Assembly: GCA_018334795.1 (NCBI GenBank)
Contig: JAGXLH010000035.1
Span: 1 to 14,539 of the forward strand
Reading direction: 5' to 3'
From: Thermoplasmatota archaeon
Lineage (GTDB): Archaea > Thermoplasmatota > E2 > DHVEG-1
DNA length: 14,539 bases
Within the stretch, counting starts at the first letter, position 1; each line of letters starts with the position of its first letter. The position numbers were made by a program, and so were the translations under genes. The notes below the pieces were generated by a model, which worked only from the letters and a program-made list of their open reading frames with translations, ran no database searches and had not been told where the DNA came from. Shown here piece by piece: positions 1 to 6,256 of the stretch.

Positions 1-80
1 ATGAGTAGTCACTCTTCATTTGATTTTTTATCAGTATGATCTTATTTCTTATTGAGTCGTTAAATGAGCGGATAAATCAG
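1..80. other. Left-edge non-coding flank, downstream of thrS
   Basis: This AT-rich stretch lies 3' of the minus-strand thrS gene. Reading frames here are very short; an ATG at base 1 opens only 12 codons. I see no convincing hairpin plus T-tract terminator and no RNA gene. It may be the space before another gene outside the window. Confidence 0.5.
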
Positions 81-1961
81 TTATTTGAACCGAGGTCTTT
101 TTGAGAGTAATCGTGGTAACGGTAATGGTTCAGTCGGAAATCCAGTTCCATATGAATCAATGATTCCAGCGAGTTCTTCCAGGGAATATACTTTATTATT
201 ATCACCAAGTTCAGAAGATCGGAAACGAGGTTTAAATCGACCAGCTGTTTTTTCTTTTTCACCGACAACGATGATAAGTGGAATCCACTCTTTTTCAGCA
301 TCTCGAATACGACGACCAACACTTTCATCTCGATCATCAACATCAGCTCGTATCAATTCCAGGGATGAATGATTCTGTAATTCTTCAATATACGCATTAC
401 AATTCTCTATGAATTCATCACCTAATGGAATAAATCTGATTTGAGTTGGTGAAAGCCAGACTGGAAGCATTGCTTTTTCTCCATTGCTCATTCGAATCGC
501 TTCTTTTTCCAACAATGCATAAATCACTCGTTCGATAGCACCGGAAGGACTACAGTGGAGAATGAGTGGATGTTTTTGTTCGCCATTCATATCAGTGAAT
601 TGTATATCGTATCGTTCTCCATTTTCAATATCGATTTGATCTGTACTCAATGCAGATGCTTTATCTGATTTATCAACGAAATTAAATTCGAATTTTAATA
701 CAAAATAAAAAATACGTTCATCCCAAAGTTCAACAAGAATTGGTTTTCCAACTCTTTTAGCTAAATTCACAATGAATTCTTTGTTTTCATTGTAAAACTC
801 TTTAGTGGTTCGAAGTGCCATCTCAATATCATTTGTATCTAGGCCAATGTCTTGTAAAACGCTTAGACTGAGATTGAATCGAATCTTAAATTCATCCATT
901 GCCATATCCATATCTGAAACCATGGCATGAACATCTGGCATAGTAAACGCTCTGAGTCGTCTTAGACCAGTAAGTTCTCCCGATTGTTCTCGTCTAAATG
1001 AATACTTTGTCATTTCATAGAGTTTCAAGGGTAAATCCTTGTAACTAATGGTTGCATCATGAGCCATTAAGAACTGGCCAAAGCAAGCTGCAAATCTCAG
1101 GAAGAAATTTCGTTTATCACTCTCGATTTGGTATTGACGTGCAGGGAATCGTTGTAAATATTTTGAAAGAGTTGGATGCTGCATATCATACATAATTGGT
1201 GTTTCAACTTCAAGACCTCCATAATCAACTACTCTTCGAGTAACGTATTGTTCGAGTAATTTTTTGATGAATCGTCCTTTTGGATAATAACGCATATTCC
1301 CTGCGTCTGAAGCAGGTTCATAATCTGCGATTTCTAGTTTTTTCATGAGTTTTACATGAGCTGGTTCCTGTTTGACTGCTCGTGATTTTTCCTTTTCATA
1401 AAAAGAGAATTTTCGCAGGTTTTCATGTTGTTTAAAATCAAATTCATCTATCTTATGAAGTGTTCCATCTTCATTGAGAATATGCCAGTAAGAACTAAGT
1501 TTCCGTTCCTTTTTCAAGGATTCAGATTCATCATCCTTCTCTCCGGGAGTTATGGTTTTGGATAGTTCGGATAGGGGATGACCCTTACAGGAAATTTTGA
1601 ATGCTTTATACCAACCAAAAGGAGATCTTTTAACATTGAAATCCTTTTGTCGAAGCTCATATTCAAGTTCAATGAGAAGGTTTTGTGCTTGTTTCGGACT
1701 TGCCAAATCTGAAGAAAGATGCGCATATGGATAGAGCATGATGTTTTTTACTTTGAGTTGTTCTGCAGTTTTCGTAATCTCTGTAATAGCGTTTTTAATT
1801 GCTTGATCTGAAGAATCAGCATCAATTTTCTCAATAGCAGTAAAAACAGTTAATGCTTCATCAAAACGATCGGTTTTTTTCTCAATTTCCTCAGGTGTTT
1901 TGATGGCTTTTTTTTTCACTTCATATTCAATGTAATCGCTATGAATGAGTAATAATTTCAT
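81..1961 (-). CDS. thrS: Threonyl-tRNA synthetase, archaeal type with N-terminal editing domain
   Basis: This class II synthetase charges tRNA-Thr with threonine in the cytoplasm. It has 626 residues, the usual length of the archaeal form. Residues 1 to about 140 are the archaea-specific editing domain related to D-aminoacyl-tRNA deacylase; it opens with MKLLLIHSDYIEYEV and carries YPYAHLSSDLA and YKAFKISCKGHPL, and it hydrolyses Ser-tRNA-Thr in characterised homologues. The catalytic core follows. Motif 2 is FRREQSGELTGLRRLRAFT and motif 3 includes SGAIERVIYALLE. The zinc ligands that recognise threonine appear to be Cys293 (FAACFGQ), His345 (PDVHAM) and His469 (LILHCS). The anticodon-binding domain fills the last 110 or so residues and ends in the typical PLPRLLSKRPRFK tail. 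The start is an ATG with AAAGGA about 10 bases upstream. The gene is monocistronic here and diverges from the PKD-rhodanese gene. All key residues are present. Confidence 0.97.
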   Translation of the reverse strand: MKLLLIHSDYIEYEVKKKAIKTPEEIEKKTDRFDEALTVFTAIEKIDADSSDQAIKNAITEITKTAEQLKVKNIMLYPYAHLSSDLASPKQAQNLLIELEYELRQKDFNVKRSPFGWYKAFKISCKGHPLSELSKTITPGEKDDESESLKKERKLSSYWHILNEDGTLHKIDEFDFKQHENLRKFSFYEKEKSRAVKQEPAHVKLMKKLEIADYEPASDAGNMRYYPKGRFIKKLLEQYVTRRVVDYGGLEVETPIMYDMQHPTLSKYLQRFPARQYQIESDKRNFFLRFAACFGQFLMAHDATISYKDLPLKLYEMTKYSFRREQSGELTGLRRLRAFTMPDVHAMVSDMDMAMDEFKIRFNLSLSVLQDIGLDTNDIEMALRTTKEFYNENKEFIVNLAKRVGKPILVELWDERIFYFVLKFEFNFVDKSDKASALSTDQIDIENGERYDIQFTDMNGEQKHPLILHCSPSGAIERVIYALLEKEAIRMSNGEKAMLPVWLSPTQIRFIPLGDEFIENCNAYIEELQNHSSLELIRADVDDRDESVGRRIRDAEKEWIPLIIVVGEKEKTAGRFKPRFRSSELGDNNKVYSLEELAGIIDSYGTGFPTEPLPLPRLLSKRPRFK

Positions 1962-1997
1962 TTCATCAAGTCCTTTTGAATGGTCTAAATTAGATTC

Positions 1998-2008
1998 TTA
2001 TTTTTAAA
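1998..2008 (-). promoter_or_regulatory. Putative TATA box of thrS
   Basis: On the minus strand this reads TTTAAAAATAA. It lies 37-47 bases upstream of the thrS ATG, which would place the transcript start near 1975 with a short leader containing AAAGGA. This is inferred from archaeal promoter geometry; the match to the TATA consensus is moderate. Confidence 0.4.
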
Positions 2009-2083
2009 GATAATGATTGTTTGTTTTTACAGAGAAAGCAGTTTAAACAAGACGAACTTAGCATAATAATTTATGGGGGAGGC

Positions 2084-2157
2084 GGCGGAGGTGTTTAACA
2101 CCGAAATTAAAAAAAAATGTATGAACTTACTAGCGATCCCATCTCTCCGCCTAGTAA
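2084..2157 (-). ncRNA. Candidate structured small RNA or long thrS leader
   Basis: What is seen: 2084-2090 (ggcggag) is perfectly complementary to 2145-2151 (ctccgcc); 2090-2094 and 2098-2102 form a ggtgt/acacc hairpin with a 3-base loop; and 2127-2133 (ttactag) is complementary to 2151-2157 (ctagtaa) around a 17-base loop that contains the ctccgcc arm. The last two helices therefore either form a pseudoknot or compete. On the minus strand TTATAATA at 2173-2180 is a good TATA candidate and would start a transcript close to 2151, the first base of the GC-rich arm. A T9 run near 2109-2117 could terminate it. It is not a tRNA, as no T-arm is found, and it lacks ACA or C/D boxes. I do not recognise the family. 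It could instead be a 5' leader of thrS. Confidence 0.35.
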
Positions 2158-2170
2158 ATGAAATGTGGAC

Positions 2171-2182
2171 TGTATTATAAGT
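2171..2182 (-). promoter_or_regulatory. Putative TATA box for the candidate minus-strand RNA
   Basis: The minus strand reads ACTTATAATACA here. The distance of about 25 bases to the GC-rich arm beginning at 2151 matches archaeal TATA-to-start spacing. No minus-strand protein gene follows within 200 bases, so it would drive either a small RNA or a long thrS leader. Confidence 0.35.
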
Positions 2183-2266
2183 ATGTTTCGAAATAATGAG
2201 GATTGGTCGATTGTATGTTGCAATTATATTGTCTCTTATTTTATTTTAAAGTATTAAATACAATAC

Positions 2267-2278
2267 AAAAATATAAAT
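2267..2278 (+). promoter_or_regulatory. TATA box of the PKD-rhodanese gene
   Basis: The sequence AAAATATAAATA lies 36-47 bases upstream of the ATG at 2314. This predicts a start near 2298 and a leader of about 15 bases that includes the ribosome site AGGTCGATC at 2303-2311. That site resembles AGGTGATC, the complement of the archaeal 16S rRNA 3' end, with one extra base. Confidence 0.55.
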
Positions 2279-2313
2279 AGTTAACTATTGTTAATTTTTA
2301 TTAGGTCGATCAT

Positions 2314-3195
2314 ATGGAAAGAAAAAATAACATCATAAAGTGGACATCAATTTTTCTCCTAATAGTTCTCACTAGCCATTCATTCATCCACTTAACTGCT
2401 CAACCAGATAGTGAAAACAAAACAATCCTACAGAATGTATCCCAAAACATAAAACAACAAATGCTAAACTTGAATAACAATCCACCAAATCCACCAGAGA
2501 TTATTGGTCCAACTTCAGGAAAAATAAAAGAAGAACAACGATACACATTTATACTGACAGATCCAGATGAGGATCTATTATTTTACCTTGAGATAAACTG
2601 GGGGGATGGAACAGAGAGTGTGGATTGCGGCTGTGGAAAATCCTGGCAAAACGGAACAGAAGTTATCTTTACTCATCAATGGAATGAGGAAGGAATTTTT
2701 AACCTCACTGCTAGAATACAAGATGGATATGGAACCTGGAGTGAATGGTCCGATCCAATACCGATTACCATGCCTTACACCTATCAAGTTTCATACCAGA
2801 AATCCAATGGAATCAGTAATATTTCCGCAAAGGAAGCATGGGATTTGATGAACAATACAGAAGATGGTAGGCAAATACCAATTGATATGAGAAGACCTGG
2901 CGAATATTTCAATGAAAGAATCGTACCACCACAACCTGAAGATTGGCCACGTTGGTTCCCCTATGAAATACAAAGTGGCGGTCCAGGACCTATAAAGAAC
3001 GAAGGAATATTACTGGATCTATTCATCTCTCATTATAACGACAAAGAAATCATCATTTACTGTAGAACCGGCAGGAGAACTAGTCTTGCTGCGCAAATAT
3101 TGATTGACAATGGATTTCAAGGAAAACTGTACAATATGGTTGATGGTATTACTGAATGGAAAGGCAAAGGACTTCCAACCACGTTAACAAACTAA
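2314..3195 (+). CDS. Exported protein with PKD-like domain and rhodanese domain
   Basis: This 293-residue protein begins with a charged MERKNNIIKW and a hydrophobic stretch (about residues 11-29), a signal peptide or N-terminal membrane anchor. Residues about 52-155 form a PKD/Ig-like beta-sandwich of the type common on archaeal surfaces: it starts NPPNPPEIIGPTSGK, contains INWGDGTE and FTHQWNEEGIFNLTARIQD, and has an unusual DCGCG loop. Residues about 168-290 are a rhodanese domain. Its active-site loop is CRTGRR with the catalytic cysteine at residue 250, followed by the typical GFQGKLYNMVDGITEWKGKG end. Rhodaneses transfer sulfane sulfur via this cysteine; substrate and partner are unknown here. 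The gene stands alone and faces gcvH tail to tail. The domain call is firm. The physiological role (extracellular sulfur transfer or redox) is inference. TATA and ribosome site support the start. Confidence 0.85.
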   Translation: MERKNNIIKWTSIFLLIVLTSHSFIHLTAQPDSENKTILQNVSQNIKQQMLNLNNNPPNPPEIIGPTSGKIKEEQRYTFILTDPDEDLLFYLEINWGDGTESVDCGCGKSWQNGTEVIFTHQWNEEGIFNLTARIQDGYGTWSEWSDPIPITMPYTYQVSYQKSNGISNISAKEAWDLMNNTEDGRQIPIDMRRPGEYFNERIVPPQPEDWPRWFPYEIQSGGPGPIKNEGILLDLFISHYNDKEIIIYCRTGRRTSLAAQILIDNGFQGKLYNMVDGITEWKGKGLPTTLTN

Positions 3196-3215
3196 GAAAA
3201 ATCAAATCTAACAAT

Positions 3216-3237
3216 AAAAAAGATGAAAGGGAAAAAA
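3216..3237 (-). terminator. T-rich terminator of gcvTH
   Basis: Just downstream of the gcvH stop codon the minus strand has two runs of six T (3232-3237 and 3216-3221). This is typical of archaeal U-tract termination without a hairpin. It lies in the 47-base gap between two convergent genes. Confidence 0.5.
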
Positions 3238-3242
3238 TTGCT

Positions 3243-3623
3243 TTAGAGTAACTTCTTATAAGCATCAGCATCAAGTAATGCATCTACTTCGTCTTTATTT
3301 GAAAGCTCAATTTCGACAAGCCAGCCATCATCATACGGATCATCATTTATGATCTCCGGGGTATCTTCAAGATTCTCGTTTACTTTCTTAATAGTACCAC
3401 TAATTGGTGCATAAATCTCAGAAACTGATTTCACAGATTCCACCACACAAAGTTCATCGCCTTTAGTAATCTCCTTTCCTGCTTCAGGAAGCTCTGCAAA
3501 AACAATGTCCGTAAGTTCCGATTGAGCATGATCCGTTATACCAACGATAGCGGTTTTTCCCTTCACCTCAACCCATTCGTGAGTCTCAGTATATTTTAAA
3601 TCTTCTCGTACTTCATCTGCCAT
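3243..3623 (-). CDS. gcvH: Glycine cleavage system H protein (lipoyl carrier)
   Basis: This is the lipoylated shuttle of the glycine cleavage system, carrying the aminomethyl group between P, T and L proteins. The hallmark HEWVEV, the GITDHAQSELTDIVFAELP block and the lipoylation motif VESVKSVSEIYAPISG are all present; the lipoyl lysine is residue 65 from the ATG at 3623. A three-codon longer frame begins with TTG at 3632, but that codon abuts the AAGGA ribosome site (3633-3637), whereas the ATG at 3623 has a normal 9-base spacing, so I use the ATG (126 residues). The gene follows gcvT by 43 bases in the same direction and is almost certainly co-transcribed. The decarboxylase (GcvP) and the lipoamide dehydrogenase are not in this window. 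Confidence 0.95.
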   Translation of the reverse strand: MADEVREDLKYTETHEWVEVKGKTAIVGITDHAQSELTDIVFAELPEAGKEITKGDELCVVESVKSVSEIYAPISGTIKKVNENLEDTPEIINDDPYDDGWLVEIELSNKDEVDALLDADAYKKLL

Positions 3624-3632
3624 AGATATCAA

Positions 3633-3637
3633 TCCTT
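3633..3637 (-). promoter_or_regulatory. Ribosome-binding site of gcvH that decides its start
   Basis: AAGGA on the minus strand lies 9 bases before the ATG at 3623. It immediately abuts an alternative TTG at 3632, which makes the ATG the better start. Confidence 0.6.
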
Positions 3638-3666
3638 GTATTTATCTACTTATTTTAAATGTTTCT

Positions 3667-4773
3667 TTACTGAGTCTTTGCCCAATCTTTTTTTACAAAA
3701 GGAGGTTTAACCACTTCTGCTTCAGAAGATTTACCCCGAATCATAATATCAACTGTATCTCCAAGAGAGACAACACCAGGATCAAGATAGGCCATGGCAA
3801 TTCCTGTTTTCAAACAAGGGGACATACTGCCACTAGAGACCACTCCAATCTCCTTTCCCGAATGCTCAACCTTCATGCCATGCCGTGGGATACCACGTCC
3901 AGTACACTGTAAACAAGTCAACCGTTGATAATCACCGTTCTCTTTTTGTTTAAGTAATGCTTCTTTGCCGATGAAATCATGATCCCAATGCATCGCCCAA
4001 GAAAGATTTGCTTCTAACGGAGTGCGGCCTCCTTCAAATTCATTTCCAGCTAGTAAAAAACATTTCTCCAAACGAAGCGTATCTCGCGCACCAAGACCAA
4101 TCGGTTTGATATTAACTTCTTTTCCAACCTTCATCAGTTCCTCAAAAATTACTTTAGCGTTTTCAGCCGGATTTACTTGCAATTCAAAACCAAGCTCACC
4201 CGTATAACCTGTATGGGAAAGGATGCATTTTTTTCCAGCAATGGTTGCATGAGTACACGCAAAAAAACCAACCTTTGAAAGATCTACGTCAGTCACTTTC
4301 TGAAGTATCTTTTGGGACAATGGTCCTTGCACCGCGATAATTGTATAATCACGGGAAACATTTTCAACCTGAGCATCAAAACCAAATGCATCAACTTGTT
4401 TTTTCAACCAATTAGTTACTGGCTCAGCCATTCCTGCATTTGGAATGATCATATATTTATCATCCACATGCATGAAAATAGTATCATCAATAACTGTTCC
4501 ATCCTCTTTAGTCAACGCTGTATATTGGCTTTTTCCACTTCCAAAACGAGATGCATCCTCAATGGTTGTTTTTGATAATAATGCTGCGGCATCTTTTCCA
4601 GAAATCCACACATTGCTCATATGTGAAACATCAAAAATACCAACGCCTTTTCGAACACAGAGATGTTCATCTTTAATGGAAGAGAACTGAACAGGCATGG
4701 TAAACCCAGCAAATTCAGTAAATGTAGCACCTAACTCTTCATGTAATTCATGTAATGGTGATGTTATTCCCAT
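3667..4773 (-). CDS. gcvT: Aminomethyltransferase, glycine cleavage T protein
   Basis: The T protein releases ammonia from the aminomethyl-lipoyl H protein and passes the methylene group to a tetrahydropterin carrier. At 368 residues it has the standard length. It shows the N-terminal block with GIFDVSHMSNVWISGKDAA, the VIDD motif with the conserved aspartate at about residue 96, the IVQGP-like segment IIAVQGPLSQKIL, the TGYTGELGFEL motif, the GLGARDTLRLE motif, and the C-terminal barrel (about residues 280-365) with GVVSSGSMSPCLKTGIAMAY. The ATG at 4773 is preceded by GAGGTAAT at ribosome-site distance. Adjacency to gcvH argues against the related sarcosine or dimethylglycine dehydrogenase domains. 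Whether this archaeon uses tetrahydrofolate or tetrahydromethanopterin cannot be read from the sequence. Confidence 0.95.
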   Translation of the reverse strand: MGITSPLHELHEELGATFTEFAGFTMPVQFSSIKDEHLCVRKGVGIFDVSHMSNVWISGKDAAALLSKTTIEDASRFGSGKSQYTALTKEDGTVIDDTIFMHVDDKYMIIPNAGMAEPVTNWLKKQVDAFGFDAQVENVSRDYTIIAVQGPLSQKILQKVTDVDLSKVGFFACTHATIAGKKCILSHTGYTGELGFELQVNPAENAKVIFEELMKVGKEVNIKPIGLGARDTLRLEKCFLLAGNEFEGGRTPLEANLSWAMHWDHDFIGKEALLKQKENGDYQRLTCLQCTGRGIPRHGMKVEHSGKEIGVVSSGSMSPCLKTGIAMAYLDPGVVSLGDTVDIMIRGKSSEAEVVKPPFVKKDWAKTQ

Positions 4774-4859
4774 ATGTATTACCTCATGGGTGAATCATCA
4801 GGATGTAATTTAACATTTCGACAAAACCTTTATCCAACCAATTGTTTACCACTTTGAAA
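4774..4859. promoter_or_regulatory. Divergent promoter region gcvT / flpA
   Basis: Only 86 bases separate the two start codons. The best TATA-like element is CCTTTATCC at 4828-4836, which reads GGATAAAGG on the other strand. It sits about 27 bases before the flpA ATG at 4860, implying a leaderless flpA transcript. On the minus strand it would start a gcvT transcript near 4807 with a leader of about 35 bases containing GAGGTAAT. A single bidirectional element is therefore possible. The consensus match is weak on both strands. Confidence 0.35.
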
Positions 4860-5528
4860 ATGGTACTAAAAAACAATGATCAACTCATTCGAAAGAGAAA
4901 CAAACTTTTCACTAGGAATCCAGAACAATGTAACGGTATTAGCGTTTACGGGGAACAACTGAAAACCATTAACGGCAGTCAATACCGATCGTGGAATCCA
5001 TACCGGAGTAAACTTGCTGCCGCGCTGCTTAAAAAGAAATTTACATTATCTTTACCTGAAAACTCAACTGTATTATACCTTGGAGCTGCAACTGGTACAA
5101 CGGTGTCTCATCTTTCAGACCTCATTTCTAATGGCACGATTTATGCAGTTGAGCATTCTCCTATTAGTATGAAGAAATTGTTAAGTGTTGTAGAACCTCG
5201 TCAAAACATTATCCCATTGTTTGAAGATGCGAATCATCCTGATCGTTATTTTTCAATTGTTCCTCAAGTAGATCTTGTGTATCAAGATATTTCCCAACGA
5301 AATCAATCAGATATTTTTATTCGAAACATGAACATGTATCTAAAGCCTGGTGGAACTGGGATTATCATGGTGAAAGCTCGAAGCATCGATGTGTCCCTTC
5401 CTCCAAAAAAAGCGTATCGTATCGTGGAACATGAACTCAGAGATCAAGATGTTACTATCCATCAATCATTTTCACTCTCACCATTTGAAAAAGACCATGC
5501 TGCATTTGTATTACAGAAACAAGGTTAA
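4860..5528 (+). CDS. flpA: Fibrillarin-like rRNA/tRNA 2'-O-methyltransferase
   Basis: FlpA is the SAM-dependent catalytic subunit of the archaeal box C/D ribonucleoprotein, which methylates ribose 2'-OH in rRNA and tRNA guided by sRNAs together with Nop5 and L7Ae. Hallmarks seen are NGISVYGEQL, the WNPYRSKLAAALL block, the SAM site VLYLGAATGTTVSHLSDL, YAVEHSP, LVYQDISQ and the PFEKDHAAFVLQ end. The family's catalytic tetrad appears as Lys51, Asp143, Lys172 and His213, counted from the ATG at 4860. The open frame extends six codons further to a TTG at 4842, but that has no ribosome site, and the TATA-like element sits 27 bases before the ATG, so I prefer 4860 (222 residues, leaderless). The usual partner gene nop5 is not adjacent. 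A membrane protein gene follows after 14 bases. Confidence 0.94.
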   Translation: MVLKNNDQLIRKRNKLFTRNPEQCNGISVYGEQLKTINGSQYRSWNPYRSKLAAALLKKKFTLSLPENSTVLYLGAATGTTVSHLSDLISNGTIYAVEHSPISMKKLLSVVEPRQNIIPLFEDANHPDRYFSIVPQVDLVYQDISQRNQSDIFIRNMNMYLKPGGTGIIMVKARSIDVSLPPKKAYRIVEHELRDQDVTIHQSFSLSPFEKDHAAFVLQKQG

Positions 5529-5542
5529 TCCATTAGATTTTT

Positions 5543-6256
5543 ATGAAACGAAGAACTGTTGAAATGGGGTTGTTAAAATTCATTGTTCCATTCATTATTG
5601 GCCTAGCTACGGTTTATACTGTTGGAATGTTGCTTCCAGCTAATTCTACTTATAAATACTGGGCTCTTATCGCTGCTTATTTCTTTCCTCCTTTTGGAAA
5701 AGAAACTATTATTCCAATTGGAGTTTATGGTGGCGAGATAACAGTCCCATTTAGTAGTCAAATTGCAGTTATCAATCCAATTAATCCATTGATCATGGCA
5801 CTTTCTATTGCATTTGTCGACATTATCGTTGCTTTGTTTTTAATGTGGAATTACGATTTTGCCAAACAGGTTCCATTTGTTGGAAGATTCATGAAAAAAG
5901 TTGAAAGTATTGGGCAGAAATCATCAAGTAAATATGCTTGGATTACCCCGCTTCGTTTTATAGGAATTGTATTATTTGTGATGGTCCCATTTCAAGGATC
6001 TGGAGGATTGGTTGGTTCAATTGTCGGTCGACTTATTGGGATGAAACCAATGAACACCTTTCTTGCGATAACCGTTGGAGCAATCGTTGGTTGTTCATTT
6101 ATTGCCTTTTTTTCAGATATCGTCTTTTCAGTATTCTTCCAGAATTTCTTACTTGGTTTGATGATTCTTATCATACTCATTGTTATTGGAATCATGATTG
6201 CTATGTATAAAAGAAATAAAGATAACAAGGAAAAAAATAAAAAAACAAACGATTAG
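5543..6256 (+). CDS. Multi-pass membrane protein, probable small multidrug export (Sm_multidrug_ex) family
   Basis: This 237-residue protein has about five hydrophobic segments, roughly residues 9-30, 37-58, 80-100, 130-155 and 165-215, and ends in a long lysine/asparagine-rich cytoplasmic-looking tail (YKRNKDNKEKNKKTND). The features NPINPLIMALSIAFVDI, FVGRFMKKVESIG and especially VPFQGSGGLVGSIVGRLIGM followed by FLAITVGAIVGC resemble the PF06695 family, annotated as putative small multidrug export protein. The actual transport substrate of that family is not established. The gene lies 14 bases after flpA in the same direction and may be in its transcript; no functional link is evident. Its stop codon overlaps the stop of the convergent prenyl synthase gene. 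Confidence 0.6.
   Translation: MKRRTVEMGLLKFIVPFIIGLATVYTVGMLLPANSTYKYWALIAAYFFPPFGKETIIPIGVYGGEITVPFSSQIAVINPINPLIMALSIAFVDIIVALFLMWNYDFAKQVPFVGRFMKKVESIGQKSSSKYAWITPLRFIGIVLFVMVPFQGSGGLVGSIVGRLIGMKPMNTFLAITVGAIVGCSFIAFFSDIVFSVFFQNFLLGLMILIILIVIGIMIAMYKRNKDNKEKNKKTND

Larger units (their letters stand above)
1962..2313. other. 352-base intergenic region between divergent thrS and the PKD-rhodanese gene
   Basis: There is no open reading frame of note in this gap. It holds the thrS TATA candidate near its left end and the TATA box and ribosome site of the PKD-rhodanese gene at its right end. In the middle (about 2073-2157) is a conspicuously GC-rich, self-complementary patch surrounded by AT-rich DNA, described as a separate candidate RNA. 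A T9 run on the minus strand (plus-strand A run about 2109-2117) sits inside this patch. The part from about 2185 to 2260 shows nothing recognisable. Confidence 0.7.

Noticed and set aside
85..372. 95-codon plus-strand reading frame
   Set aside because: It lies entirely antisense to the conserved thrS coding sequence and has a low-complexity Ser/Arg-rich product; it is a shadow frame.
2127..2140. Minus-strand GGGATCGCTAGTAA resembles the GGAATCGCTAGTAA segment of 16S rRNA
   Set aside because: Only about 11 bases match and the flanking sequence shows no further 16S rRNA similarity. It is better explained as part of the local inverted repeat or chance.
2084..2151. A 68-base segment closed by a 7-bp stem suggests a tRNA
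   Set aside because: No T-arm with a TTCRA loop, no D-arm and no anticodon arm can be placed on either strand; an internal A9/T9 run also argues against it.
3624..3632. TTG start for gcvH, giving three more residues
   Set aside because: The TTG directly abuts the AAGGA ribosome site, leaving no spacing; the ATG at 3623 has a normal spacing.
4785..4800. Minus-strand CTGATGAT in the gcvT leader as a box C of a C/D sRNA
   Set aside because: No matching D (CTGA) or C'/D' boxes occur at suitable distances and the site is inside the short gcvT leader.
4842..4859. TTG start for flpA, giving six more residues
   Set aside because: There is no ribosome site before it, and the TATA-like element at 4828-4836 would lie too close. 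The ATG at 4860 fits better.
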